A stretch of 61,805 bases of DNA from contig SVTV01000018.1 in assembly GCA_015063605.1 (NCBI GenBank), positions 1 to 61,805 of the forward strand, in the 5' to 3' direction. The DNA comes from Oscillospiraceae bacterium. Its GTDB lineage: Bacteria > Bacillota > Clostridia > Oscillospirales > SIG627. Within the stretch, counting starts at the first letter, position 1; every line of letters begins with the position of its first letter. Of the stretch, positions 35,919-44,452 are shown in pieces. Both the position numbers and the translations under genes were made by a program. The notes beneath the pieces were generated by a model. It searched no databases, had not been told where the DNA came from, and saw nothing but the letters and a program-made list of their open reading frames with translations.

Positions 35919-37139
35919 ATGAATAAAAAAAGTAAAGTTGATGCTCGTATTGAGCCTGTTTCACGGAATAAAACAGCGGATGTGATCGTGACGGTGCTTT
36001 TCTTAGCCGTGATATTCGGCTTCGGAACAGCGATACTTCTGATCCCCGATAATGAGTTTTCCGAGGACGAGAACAGATACCTGCAAAAATTTCCAACTTA
36101 TTCATCCGTATCGAGCTTTGCGAAGGCATTGGCTGACGGAAGCTTCGGAGAGGATATATCGGAATATTATTCCGATCAGTTTCCCTTGAGAAATTATTTC
36201 GTCGGAGCAAAGGCTGTAAACGAAATGCTCCTTTTGAAGGGGCAGAATAATGATGTTGTTTTCGGTAAAGACGGATATCTTTTGAAAAGATTCGATCACT
36301 CCGATGAGGAGATGCTGTTTTCGAATCTTGATGGCATTGATGAAAAGCTTTCCGAAACGGGACTTCCGGTATATATGATAATACCGCCGAGATCACAGGA
36401 TATCCTTCATACGAAGCTTCCGGAAAGCTTCCCGAAGGAGCTTTCCGACGCTCTTTATGAGCGCCTCAACGCTTATATGGCTGATGCCGATCTTACTTAT
36501 ATCGATCTCAGAGAGCTTTTGAAAAAAGCCGACTCCGACGGAAAGGAAATATATTATAAGACCGACCACCATTGGAGAAGCGGTGGCGCAGAGCTCGTTT
36601 ACCGCGCTCTTGCAGAAACAATAGGCTTTGAACCCTTTACCGATCTCGAAAGAAAGACCGTCACCGAAAGCTTTTTCGGTACGACCTGGTCTGCGGCAGG
36701 TGCGAAATGGATATCTCCAGATAAGATAGATATATTTGTAAGCGATGATGATGAAGGTTTCGTGACCGAGCACATCAAGTATAACGATATATCGCGTCTT
36801 ACGGGAACAGATGAAGATATTACCAAGAGATTCGAAGGCTTTTATGATGAAAAAGCTCTTGAACAAAAGGATAAGTATTCCTATTTTCTCAGCGGTAATC
36901 CCGCTTTTGCGAGAGTGTACAAGGATACGAATGTAAAAAGGGAAAAAGTATTGCTCATAAAGGATTCCTTTGTGAATTCACTTGTACCTTTTCTTGCAAG
37001 GCATTATGACCTTGACCTTGTGGATCCCAGGTATTATCAAGGATCCGTTAAAGCTCTCACGGAGCTTTCCGATTATGAATTTATTCTTTGCTGTATCAAT
37101 ATGGATATATTGACCACGCAAAGCGTAAGATTATTTTAA
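35919..37139 (+). CDS. DHHW-family protein (AlgX/SGNH-like O-acetylation partner), copy A
   Basis: The 406-residue protein has one N-terminal membrane anchor (VIVTVLFLAVIFGFGTAILLI) and a large external domain. The name-giving motif TDHHW lies at about residue 225; VLLIKDSFVNSLVPFL near the C terminus holds the serine-like nucleophile region of SGNH-type acetyltransferases. It should accept the acyl group from the adjacent MBOAT and transfer it to a cell-surface polymer. The start is ATG 35919; no strong Shine-Dalgarno is visible. Confidence 0.85.
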   Translation: MNKKSKVDARIEPVSRNKTADVIVTVLFLAVIFGFGTAILLIPDNEFSEDENRYLQKFPTYSSVSSFAKALADGSFGEDISEYYSDQFPLRNYFVGAKAVNEMLLLKGQNNDVVFGKDGYLLKRFDHSDEEMLFSNLDGIDEKLSETGLPVYMIIPPRSQDILHTKLPESFPKELSDALYERLNAYMADADLTYIDLRELLKKADSDGKEIYYKTDHHWRSGGAELVYRALAETIGFEPFTDLERKTVTESFFGTTWSAAGAKWISPDKIDIFVSDDDEGFVTEHIKYNDISRLTGTDEDITKRFEGFYDEKALEQKDKYSYFLSGNPAFARVYKDTNVKREKVLLIKDSFVNSLVPFLARHYDLDLVDPRYYQGSVKALTELSDYEFILCCINMDILTTQSVRLF

Positions 37140-37186
37140 TTATTTTTCAGGAAGTTCGAAGAAATTTCGGATAGAAAGGATATGTT

Positions 37187-37528
37187 ATGACAATGAAAAG
37201 AAATATTATCGCCGCGTTGGCTTTTGTATTGGTGCTTTCTTTTGTGATGAGCGGATGCTCCAATGAAAAGAAGATAATCGGCTCTTGGATGGCTGCCGAT
37301 TCCTTTATCAATGTTGAGTACACATTCAATGAGGATTCCACAGGCTCAATGACCGCCTTCGGCGTTACGGTTGATACAAAATATACATTTACCAAGGATG
37401 TTCTCACTCTTACCTATTCCATTATGAACATAGATACAACTGAGGTCTATACGGTAAGCTTCAATGAATCGGGTCACCTGATCCTTACATCCGATGACGG
37501 TTCTTCCGAAACTTATATCAAAAAATAA
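37187..37528 (+). CDS. Small lipoprotein, lipocalin-like
   Basis: The 113-residue protein has a signal peptide ending in the lipobox MSGC (Cys about 24). The mature part begins KKIIGSWMAADSF and consists of alternating beta strands with DSTGSMTAF and YTFTKDVLTLTY, like small lipocalin-type lipoproteins of the DUF5640 kind. AGAAAGGA precedes the ATG. It lies 47 bp after the DHHW gene and could be part of that transcript. No function is assigned. Confidence 0.7.
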   Translation: MTMKRNIIAALAFVLVLSFVMSGCSNEKKIIGSWMAADSFINVEYTFNEDSTGSMTAFGVTVDTKYTFTKDVLTLTYSIMNIDTTEVYTVSFNESGHLILTSDDGSSETYIKK

Positions 37529-37608
37529 ACGGTAAATTAACTGCGGATAAGGCGTATACAGTGCCGAAATCTATGCATCCACTGACATAAAAGAAAGGGC
37601 GGAAAGAA

Positions 37609-39936
37609 ATGAAGCTTGCCGAAAAAAGACCGGCTGCCTTTGTTTGCGGCATTTTTGTTATAATATCTTTTCTTTCGGTTTATTTCTTCCGCTCTCCGTT
37701 TTTCTATGTCTGCCTTGCCGTTGTTTCCTCGATTCTTGTAATTTCGTTTATTTATGCCAAGAATGAAGATGCGGTAAAAAGAAGGATCATAATTGCATTT
37801 ACGTTTTTTGCAATTATTGCCCCGATTTGTAACATTGCCGTAAATGAATTGCATATCATACCGCGCATAAGGGAGTATTCGGACAAGGATCCTGCCGAAA
37901 TAAAAGGTGTTATTGTATCATCCTTTTCCGAAGATGAACACCTCAGATATGTAGCGGATGTATTTGAATTTTCGGGAAAGAAAGCTGAATATAAGATCCT
38001 TATCGAAAAATTCGGTGATCTGACCTCCTTCGATACGCTTTTTCTACCGGGAGATGTGATATCCTGTAAAGCAGTTATATCACCTATAGATGCAAGTGAC
38101 GGATATTGGTACCACTATTGTTCGGACGGTACATACATCAGCGCAGATCCGGAAAGCATACAGCTTTTAAAAAGCGGTGAAGGTACCCTTGCTCGTTTTC
38201 TTTACAACATTACCGAAGCGTCAAAAGGATATGCTGAAACCTTTGGCAATTCAGTCTTTGTTAGAGCTGTGCTTTTCGGCGATAAGTCTCTTATCTCGGA
38301 CGAGCTCAAGGAAAATATAAATAATGCGGGGCTTTCCCATTATCTTGCCGTATCGGGTTTGCATCTTACACTTATCATAGGCGGCATATTTTCGTTTTTT
38401 AAGCTTTTGGGTGTTCACCGAAGAGTAAATTCCTTCATATCCGTATTACTGTGTATTGGTTATATGGCAATATGCGGCTTCTCTCCGTCCGTTGTGAGAG
38501 CGGGGCTGATGCTTATCATGTATAATATATCCGTTATCATCAGAAGAGAAGCTGATGCTCCTACATCTCTGTGTGTCGCATCTTTTCTTATGATGGTGCT
38601 TGATCCGAAATGTATATATGATATAGGCTTCAAGCTTTCTTTTGCTTCCACTTTGGGAATAATAATCTGTGCATCTCCTTATAACAGGTATCTCGGCGAA
38701 ATTGTGTTCTTTAATTCGGAAAGACCGTTTGTACGCTTTCTGACAAATATACCTCTTGCGGTCATACGTGCTTTGACGATCACCTTTTTCGCTCTTGCGT
38801 TCTCATTTCCGTTTTTATTGATTGAGTATCGCTATATAAATCTTCTTTCACCCGTTTATAATCTTATAATTACGGTAATATTTGTACCGTTGATGTATTT
38901 TATCTTAGCGTCCGTGTCTCTGCGCTTTGCGGCTGATGTATTCGCCTTCGCGGGAGGTGCTATAGACTTTACGGCGGATCTTCTCAGTGATGCATCGGAC
39001 ATGATGACCGAAGCTTTTGAAGCTGTAATAAACTTCTTCGGTTCTTTTACGGGATCTGTTGTTTATGTGGGAGTATCTGCTTCTCTTATTACTTCCATGG
39101 TATTTCTCGGAGTATTGATCTTTTTCGCCGCAAGAAAAGTCAATGTAAGATTTTATCCCATAATTCCGTTAGCTGTAGTAATTGCGGCAATTTTTTCTTC
39201 GGGCGTGTTTTATTTATTTTCAAGGGAAGCTCTCGGCGTTTATTCCGTTTCCGACAGAACGGATGAAAAGCTTATTATGCGTTATAAAAATGATATCATA
39301 ATAGGTGAGCTCAACACAAAAGGCTACTATACATCAAAGCACGCTTTGGAGGCGCTCGCATACGAAAAGGGAATAACAAATGCAGACGGTTATTTTATAT
39401 CTTCATATTCGGATAAGCTTCCCGATCAGCTTCAAATGGTATGTAAAATAATTACCGTTGATACGATTTATCTTCCTTACCCTGCAGATGAAAGAGAAAA
39501 GGATATCTTCCTCGATGTGTTCGTGTTCTGCTCGGAAAAGGGAATTGAGCTTGAAAGATTTGCCTTTGGCAGAGTGGTCGTTTGCAAAAGTTTTGAAGTC
39601 ACTTTTGAAAAGAATGTGAGAGAAGATAATAAAAATACCGCCATTGAAATGAATGTTAAGACGGGAAACAAAACAGAGCTTTTGTATACATCGTGCCGTG
39701 AATGCTTCAAGGGAGCTCATTCGGACAAAGGCGACGTTCTTATCCATTTGAATTGTATTCCTTATGATGATATGGAATACGACAGAAGGTATTACAGCGG
39801 TGATATAGTCAAAGGCGACATTTACGATGAAAGCCTCACTTACGTTTCTGATAACGTGGGGTATTTCGGCTTTCGCGTATATAAGAAATTTGATAAAGAA
39901 AATAACCCGAGGTTGAAAACGATGACCGATCGTTGA
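37609..39936 (+). CDS. comEC: ComEC/Rec2-family membrane protein with degenerate C-terminal domain
   Basis: ComEC forms the channel for single-stranded DNA uptake. The 775 residues start with two hydrophobic helices and an OB-like external domain (about 90-180). The ComEC/Rec2 membrane domain follows, with SHYLAVSGLHLTLI near residue 245, GFSPSVVRAGLMLIMY and FKLSFASTLGIII. The C-terminal part occupies the place of the metallo-beta-lactamase-like domain, but its metal motif HxHxDH is absent; the aligned region reads FISSYSDKLPDQL. The protein therefore may lack nuclease activity. No other competence gene is in the window, so real transformability is uncertain. Confidence 0.85.
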   Translation: MKLAEKRPAAFVCGIFVIISFLSVYFFRSPFFYVCLAVVSSILVISFIYAKNEDAVKRRIIIAFTFFAIIAPICNIAVNELHIIPRIREYSDKDPAEIKGVIVSSFSEDEHLRYVADVFEFSGKKAEYKILIEKFGDLTSFDTLFLPGDVISCKAVISPIDASDGYWYHYCSDGTYISADPESIQLLKSGEGTLARFLYNITEASKGYAETFGNSVFVRAVLFGDKSLISDELKENINNAGLSHYLAVSGLHLTLIIGGIFSFFKLLGVHRRVNSFISVLLCIGYMAICGFSPSVVRAGLMLIMYNISVIIRREADAPTSLCVASFLMMVLDPKCIYDIGFKLSFASTLGIIICASPYNRYLGEIVFFNSERPFVRFLTNIPLAVIRALTITFFALAFSFPFLLIEYRYINLLSPVYNLIITVIFVPLMYFILASVSLRFAADVFAFAGGAIDFTADLLSDASDMMTEAFEAVINFFGSFTGSVVYVGVSASLITSMVFLGVLIFFAARKVNVRFYPIIPLAVVIAAIFSSGVFYLFSREALGVYSVSDRTDEKLIMRYKNDIIIGELNTKGYYTSKHALEALAYEKGITNADGYFISSYSDKLPDQLQMVCKIITVDTIYLPYPADEREKDIFLDVFVFCSEKGIELERFAFGRVVVCKSFEVTFEKNVREDNKNTAIEMNVKTGNKTELLYTSCRECFKGAHSDKGDVLIHLNCIPYDDMEYDRRYYSGDIVKGDIYDESLTYVSDNVGYFGFRVYKKFDKENNPRLKTMTDR

Positions 39937-39983
39937 CTTCGGTTTGATTCAGAAATAATTTATAAATGAAAGGATATAATAAT

Positions 39984-41222
39984 ATGAAGTATAATGCAAT
40001 AGTAGGACAGTCAGGCGGTCCCACAGCGGCTATAAATGCTACATTGTCCGGCGTTATAAGAGGCTGCAGAGAAAGCGGAAAGGTAGAGACCCTTTACGGA
40101 ATGTATAACGGAATAGAAGGAGCTCTCAAAGAGAATTTCTGTTCCTTGTTTGACGTTATAGACAGCGAAGAAAAGCACAGACTCCTTGAAGGCACACCCT
40201 CCTCTGCATTGGGCTCCTGCAGAAAGAAGCTTCCCAAAACAGACGATCCCGAAGCAAAAGCGACATACGAAAAGCTTTTCAATGTTTTCGAAAAATACAA
40301 TATAAAGTATTTCTTCTATATCGGCGGAAACGATTCTATGGATACTGTTGCGAAAATTTCCGCATACGCCAAAGAGAATAACAAGGAAATATTCGCTATA
40401 GGCGTTCCCAAGACGATAGATAACGACCTTATGGGTACAGACCATACTCCCGGATTCGGTTCTGCTGCAAAATACATTGCCGCAACGGTCGCAGAGACAG
40501 CACGGGACAGTGCGGTATACGATCTTAAATCCGTAGTTATTTTTGAAATAATGGGCAGAGATGCGGGATGGCTTACAGCATCTGCGGCACTTCCTTCTCT
40601 CAATTCCTCCGCTGCTCCCGATTTCATTTATCTTCCCGAAAGAGCATTCGATGAGGATAAGTTTATTGCGGATATCAAATCAAAGCTCGAGGTCAAGAAT
40701 ACCGTTCTCGTAGCTGTTTCCGAGGGTATAAAGAATGCTGACGGTAAGTATATCTCCGCTTCCGAGCGTTCCGAAATGAAGGATGCTTTCGGTCATGCAT
40801 ATCTTTCCGGTACAGGCAAGGCTCTTGAAATGGTAGTTCGCGACAAGATAGGATGCAAGGTCCGCTCCATTGAGCTTAACGTTCTTCAGCGCTGTGCTTC
40901 TCACATAGCTTCAGAAACCGATATAAACGAATCTGTGGCAATAGGAAGATTCGCAGGATTGAAGTGCACTGAGGGCGAAAGCGGAAAATTGGCTGTGTTC
41001 GTACGCTCCGATTCCGAAGAGTATTCCGTAACATACGATCTCAAGGACGTTGCTCTTATCGCAAACAAGATCAAGAAGGTTCCCGATGAATATATCAACG
41101 ATGAAGGCAACAACGTAACAAAGGCTTGCCTCGAATATATCCTTCCTCTTATCATGGGCGAAAATAAGATAGAATACGTAAACGGTATTCCCGCTCAGAT
41201 AGAAATAAAGCCTTACAAATAA
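39984..41222 (+). CDS. pfp: Pyrophosphate-type 6-phosphofructokinase
   Basis: It phosphorylates fructose-6-phosphate in glycolysis. The 412 residues have the donor loop GQSGGPTAAINA, the GGNDSMDT motif in place of the ATP-type GGDGS, the PKTIDND signature typical of PPi-dependent enzymes, and MGRDAGWL. GAAAGGA precedes ATG 39984. PPi use is inferred from these motifs and would make the step reversible, as in many anaerobes. Confidence 0.9.
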   Translation: MKYNAIVGQSGGPTAAINATLSGVIRGCRESGKVETLYGMYNGIEGALKENFCSLFDVIDSEEKHRLLEGTPSSALGSCRKKLPKTDDPEAKATYEKLFNVFEKYNIKYFFYIGGNDSMDTVAKISAYAKENNKEIFAIGVPKTIDNDLMGTDHTPGFGSAAKYIAATVAETARDSAVYDLKSVVIFEIMGRDAGWLTASAALPSLNSSAAPDFIYLPERAFDEDKFIADIKSKLEVKNTVLVAVSEGIKNADGKYISASERSEMKDAFGHAYLSGTGKALEMVVRDKIGCKVRSIELNVLQRCASHIASETDINESVAIGRFAGLKCTEGESGKLAVFVRSDSEEYSVTYDLKDVALIANKIKKVPDEYINDEGNNVTKACLEYILPLIMGENKIEYVNGIPAQIEIKPYK

Positions 41223-41256
41223 TCTTGAAAAAAATCAAAAATATTCAAAAAAACTA

Positions 41257-41475
41257 TTGACATTTCAATTAAAATATGATATGATATACGGGTAATAAAG
41301 ATAAGCAAAGCAGAACACCCGTTCTCGCCGATATCGGCTATGCCTGATAAGAATATCGGCCGTCCAAAGGACACTTATATTCCGTTATACATTTTTGATA
41401 TTGTCGGTTTATATTATGCGCGGGGCTGTTTTGCACCGCGCTTTTGTTTTTGTATTTTTAAATTGGAGGTGCTCA
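41257..41475 (+). promoter_or_regulatory. infC operon promoter and attenuator leader
   Basis: TTGACA (41257-41262), 17-bp spacer, TATGAT (41280-41285). The leader of about 185 bases contains a GCCGATATCGGC palindrome (41330-41341) with a related ATATCGGCC farther on, then a GC-rich hairpin GCGCGG (41418-41423) with CCGCGC (41436-41441) and a TTTTGTTTTTG run. The terminator ends only about 15 bases before the infC Shine-Dalgarno. This is the layout of the L20-dependent transcription attenuators known for infC operons in Firmicutes; the ligand here is inferred. Confidence 0.75.
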
Positions 41476-41477
41476 GT

Positions 41478-42050
41478 ATCAGCGCAAAAGAATATACGAT
41501 CAATGAACAGATCAGAGCGAGCCAGATCCGTGTAGTAGACAATGACGGAGAACAGCTTGGAATAATGACAGTTAAGGATGCTTTAAAGCTTGCCTACGAT
41601 AAGGGATTTGACCTTGTGGAGATAGCTCCCGCAGCTAAGCCTCCCGTATGCCGTATCATGGATTACGGTAAGTATCGCTTCGAAAGCGAAAAGAAGGAAA
41701 AGGAGTCCCGCAAGAAGCAGGTTGTGATCGAAACCAAGGAAGTTAAGCTTACCTGTAGGATCGGTCAGCATGACCTTGACACAAAGCTCAATCATGCAAA
41801 GAGATTTTTGACCGATGGAAATAAGGTCAAATTCACCATCGTATTTTCCGGCAGAGAAATGCATCACACAGACATAGGATACGAAGTAATGAAGAAGATC
41901 ACTGAATCTTGTGCGGACTTCGGTCAGCCGGACAAACAGCCTTCTTTGGATGGACGTTACATGACAATGATCGTATCGCCTAAGCAGAAAGATCCTAAGG
42001 AATCCAAAGAGTCTAAAGAACAAAAAGAAAAAGCAACAGAGAATAAATAA
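41478..42050 (+). CDS. infC: Translation initiation factor IF-3, AUC start
   Basis: IF-3 keeps the ribosomal subunits apart and proofreads the start codon. The conserved N terminus (SAKEYTINEQIRASQIRVVD) follows an ATC codon at 41478, and GGAGG (41465-41469) stands eight bases upstream. No ATG is near. infC starts with a rare codon (AUU in E. coli and B. subtilis), which lets IF-3 limit its own synthesis; AUC would serve the same purpose. The C-terminal domain (EVKLTCRIGQHDLDTK, VKFTIVFSGREM) is complete and a charged Lys/Glu tail follows. Length 190 residues. Confidence 0.94.
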   Translation: MSAKEYTINEQIRASQIRVVDNDGEQLGIMTVKDALKLAYDKGFDLVEIAPAAKPPVCRIMDYGKYRFESEKKEKESRKKQVVIETKEVKLTCRIGQHDLDTKLNHAKRFLTDGNKVKFTIVFSGREMHHTDIGYEVMKKITESCADFGQPDKQPSLDGRYMTMIVSPKQKDPKESKESKEQKEKATENK

Positions 42051-42085
42051 TGCCTACGGCATAATAAGAAAAGGAGATCATTCAT

Positions 42086-42283
42086 ATGGGAAAAGTTAAG
42101 TCACATAAGGCGACAGCTAAAAGATTTACAGTTACCAAGAGCGGTAAGGTTAAGATGAGCCACCAGGGCAGACGTCATAAATTAGGTAAGAAGGATACAA
42201 AGCGCAAGAGAATCCTTCGCAAAGCAGGTTACATCAGCGAAGCTAATGCGGCTAACATCAAGAAGATAATTCCTTATGCATAA
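42086..42283 (+). CDS. rpmI: Ribosomal protein bL35
   Basis: The 65-residue basic protein reads MGKVKSHKATAKRF at its start and ends in an alanine-rich helix, the normal length and pattern for bL35 of the large subunit. AAAAGGAG precedes the ATG. It sits between infC and rplT in the universal order. Confidence 0.97.
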   Translation: MGKVKSHKATAKRFTVTKSGKVKMSHQGRRHKLGKKDTKRKRILRKAGYISEANAANIKKIIPYA

Positions 42284-42313
42284 GAGTTTGAACTAATACG
42301 GAGGTAAGAGAAG

Positions 42314-42667
42314 ATGGCAAGAATTAAGGGCGCTTTGATGGCGCGTAAAAGAAGAAATAAAGTATTAAAGGCTGCTAAGGGTTATTGGGGAGCAAAGAGC
42401 AAGCACTTCAAGATGGCTAAGCAGGCTGTTATGAAGAGCGGCAACTATGCATTCGCAGGCAGAAAGCTCAAGAAGAGAGACTTCCGCAGACTCTGGATCG
42501 CAAGAATATCTGCACAGGCTAAGGTTAACGGCATGAATTATTCCACATTTATGCATGGTCTCAAGCTCGCAGGCATTGACCTCAACAGAAAGATGCTCGC
42601 TGAGCTCGCAGTTTCCGATAAGGACGCTTTTGCTGCTCTCGCAAGCAAGGCTAAGGCTGCTTTATAA
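42314..42667 (+). CDS. rplT: Ribosomal protein bL20
   Basis: The 117-residue protein has the bL20 signature [20 protein letters not shown] and [13 protein letters not shown]. Besides its part in 50S assembly, L20 is the known repressor of its own operon in Firmicutes and E. coli, which agrees with the attenuator-like leader before infC. GGAGGTAAGAG precedes the ATG. Confidence 0.97.
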   Translation: MARIKGALMARKRRNKVLKAAKGYWGAKSKHFKMAKQAVMKSGNYAFAGRKLKKRDFRRLWIARISAQAKVNGMNYSTFMHGLKLAGIDLNRKMLAELAVSDKDAFAALASKAKAAL

Positions 42668-42685
42668 TTCATTTTTTGAAAAACA

Positions 42686-42722
42686 GGGAGTTGTTTCACC
42701 TATGTGGGACAGCTCCTTTTTG
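42686..42722 (+). terminator. Terminator of the infC-rpmI-rplT operon
   Basis: Stem GGAGTTGT (42687-42694) with ACAGCTCC (42709-42716), then TTTTTGTCATT. A second GC-rich hairpin CCCGGG/CCCGGG follows at 42761-42780. Confidence 0.8.
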
Positions 42723-42780
42723 TCATTGAGAAATATCTGATTTTTAGTTGAAAATAATGTCCCGGGTGGAAACCCCCGGG

Positions 42781-42817
42781 AGGAAGAAAAGCCGATACGG
42801 ATCTCTCCGTACCGGCT
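42781..42817 (-). terminator. Terminator of the zinc-ribbon protein gene
   Basis: Stem AGCCGATACGG (42790-42800) with CCGTACCGGCT (42807-42817), one mismatch; TTTCTTCCT follows on the minus strand. Confidence 0.7.
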
Positions 42818-42849
42818 CTTTTCAATTCGTCTTTTGTATAAAAATAAAA

Positions 42850-43272
42850 CTATTTCTCTATTATGTCCGAAAACTCGGCATTGCATGCAGGGCAGATAAT
42901 GCACGAAGGATCTATGGAATCATCGAGAAAAACAGTTTCTCCGCAAGAAGGGCATGTGACCTCGAAGAGATCGCTGTAGTCATCGTCTTCCTCATATTCA
43001 TCATCATCGTAGTCTTCATCATCATCTTCATCATAGTCGTCTTCGTCGTATATCTCGTCAAGTGCATCCTCAACATCGGCAAGATCATCGTCTATTTCTT
43101 CGATATATTCGTTGAGATATTCGATATCATCTTTTGCCTGTGTTACGGACTCAGCGAGATCTCCCAGAATGTCAGCCATAACTGTAAGAACTTTTCCCTC
43201 GGAAGTGGAATCATCGATTTTAAAGCCCTCAAGCAGACCCTTGAGATAAGAAACTTTTTCGGTAATGCTCAT
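42850..43272 (-). CDS. Acidic zinc-ribbon protein, CD1247-like N-terminal domain
   Basis: Of the 140 residues, the first 70 form a helical domain (EKVSYLKGLLEGFKI, EYLNEYIEEIDDDLADVED) like the CD1247 N-terminal domain of Clostridia. A run of almost only Asp, Glu and Tyr follows at about 75-100. The C terminus is a zinc ribbon with two CPxC knuckles (CPSCGET and CPACNAE). GAAAGGACAC precedes the ATG. It shares strand with efp 41 bp upstream. The function is unknown; zinc binding is inferred from the cysteines. Confidence 0.75.
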   Translation of the reverse strand: MSITEKVSYLKGLLEGFKIDDSTSEGKVLTVMADILGDLAESVTQAKDDIEYLNEYIEEIDDDLADVEDALDEIYDEDDYDEDDDEDYDDDEYEEDDDYSDLFEVTCPSCGETVFLDDSIDPSCIICPACNAEFSDIIEK

Positions 43273-43313
43273 ATAAGTGTCCTTTCTTAACGCAGAAAAT
43301 ATTGATGTGGAAA

Positions 43314-43871
43314 TTAAACTCTTTCGAGATATTCTCCCGTACGTGTATCGATCTTAAGAATGTCGCCTTCGTTTACGAAGAGGGGAACCTTGATCTGTGC
43401 GCCTGTTTCAAGTGTAGCGGGCTTTGTTGTACCTGTAGCTGTGTCACCCTTGAAACCGGGCTCTGTTTCTGTAACCTCGAGCTCAACGAACATGGGAGGC
43501 TCAACTCCGTATACGTTACCCTTATAGGAGAGAACGCGAACAGTCATATTTTCCTTAACGAACTTAAAGTTGTCGCTGAGAACGTTTTCGTTGATCGGTA
43601 TCTGGTCGTATGTTTCGGTATCCATGAAGTAGTAAAGATCGCCGTCAGCATAGAGATACTGCATTTCTTTTCTGTCAACGAATGCGGGAGGGAATTTTTC
43701 TGTAGGGCTGAATGTCTTTTCAACAACGCCGCCTGTAATAACATTGCGAAGCTTTGTACGAACGAAAGCAGCGCCTTTTCCGGGCTTAACATGCTGGAAT
43801 TCTATGACCTGCATGACATTTCCGTCGAGTTCGAATGTAACGCCATTTTTAAAATCACCGGCTATAACCAT
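43314..43871 (-). CDS. efp: Elongation factor P
   Basis: EF-P relieves ribosome stalling at polyproline runs. The 185 residues begin [17 protein letters not shown], with the tip residue K32 in KPGKGAAF; whether it is modified is not known. The KOW-like and two OB domains are complete ([22 protein letters not shown], then [15 protein letters not shown]). The ATG at 43871 is chosen by homology; no strong Shine-Dalgarno stands close, and a TTG four codons upstream is an alternative. Confidence 0.95.
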   Translation of the reverse strand: MVIAGDFKNGVTFELDGNVMQVIEFQHVKPGKGAAFVRTKLRNVITGGVVEKTFSPTEKFPPAFVDRKEMQYLYADGDLYYFMDTETYDQIPINENVLSDNFKFVKENMTVRVLSYKGNVYGVEPPMFVELEVTETEPGFKGDTATGTTKPATLETGAQIKVPLFVNEGDILKIDTRTGEYLERV

Positions 43872-43956
43872 AATATAATACAAGGTACTTTAATAAGTAA
43901 CCTCTATCCTTTCTTTCCGGTAATCACTCCGGAATAATCATAATCATACATACTGT

Positions 43957-43985
43957 ATTATATACTATTTTTGAAAAATTTTCAA
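43957..43985 (-). promoter_or_regulatory. Promoter of efp
   Basis: Minus strand TTGAAA (43980-43985), 17-bp spacer, TATAAT (43957-43962), about 90 bp before efp. Confidence 0.75.
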
Positions 43986-44082
43986 GTGGTATTGAGAAAA
44001 AAATGCAATTTATTCATAAAATTCGGAATCTTTTTTTGAATATCACATATCTATTAGATATAAGAAAAGGAGGGAAAGTAAA

Positions 44083-44430
44083 ATGAGCGGAAACAGGAAT
44101 ACGGAATGTACGCAATCAGGCTGCCGTCAGGTGGCTTTACCCGGTTGTTCTATAAATGAGCTTAAGGAAAAGGAAGTTATAAATATATCGGATGGTGCCC
44201 GTCTCGGATTTATATGTGATATAGAAGCTGATTTGTATACAGGCAGAATAATAGCGGTCATAATACCTTTACAAACGGGTATTCTCGGCTTTTCATCAAA
44301 AAAAGAGACGATAAGAGTATGTTGGGAACAAATAGAAAGAATAGGAGATGATATTATACTTGTAAAGCTTCATCCTTCGGAAGCGGAAAAATTGAAGAAG
44401 GCTACTCAATGTAAGGATAAGAATAAGTGA
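44083..44430 (+). CDS. YlmC/YmxH family sporulation protein (PRC-barrel)
   Basis: The 115-residue protein carries the family core SINELKEKEVINISDGARLGFICDIE and IERIGDDIILVKL, a PRC-barrel-like fold. The family is found in spore formers, and its members are expressed during sporulation; the molecular role is not known. There is an N-terminal extension with three cysteines (ECTQSGC, PGC). AAAAGGAGG precedes the ATG. It is followed after 22 bp by the SLH gene. Confidence 0.85.
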   Translation: MSGNRNTECTQSGCRQVALPGCSINELKEKEVINISDGARLGFICDIEADLYTGRIIAVIIPLQTGILGFSSKKETIRVCWEQIERIGDDIILVKLHPSEAEKLKKATQCKDKNK

Positions 44431-44452
44431 AGAAAGGCGATACGGTAGATTT

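Noticed and set aside
43930..44082. Sigma-E-type promoter before the YlmC/YmxH gene
   Set aside because: A CATAAAAT sequence is present but no matching -35 element lies at the required distance.
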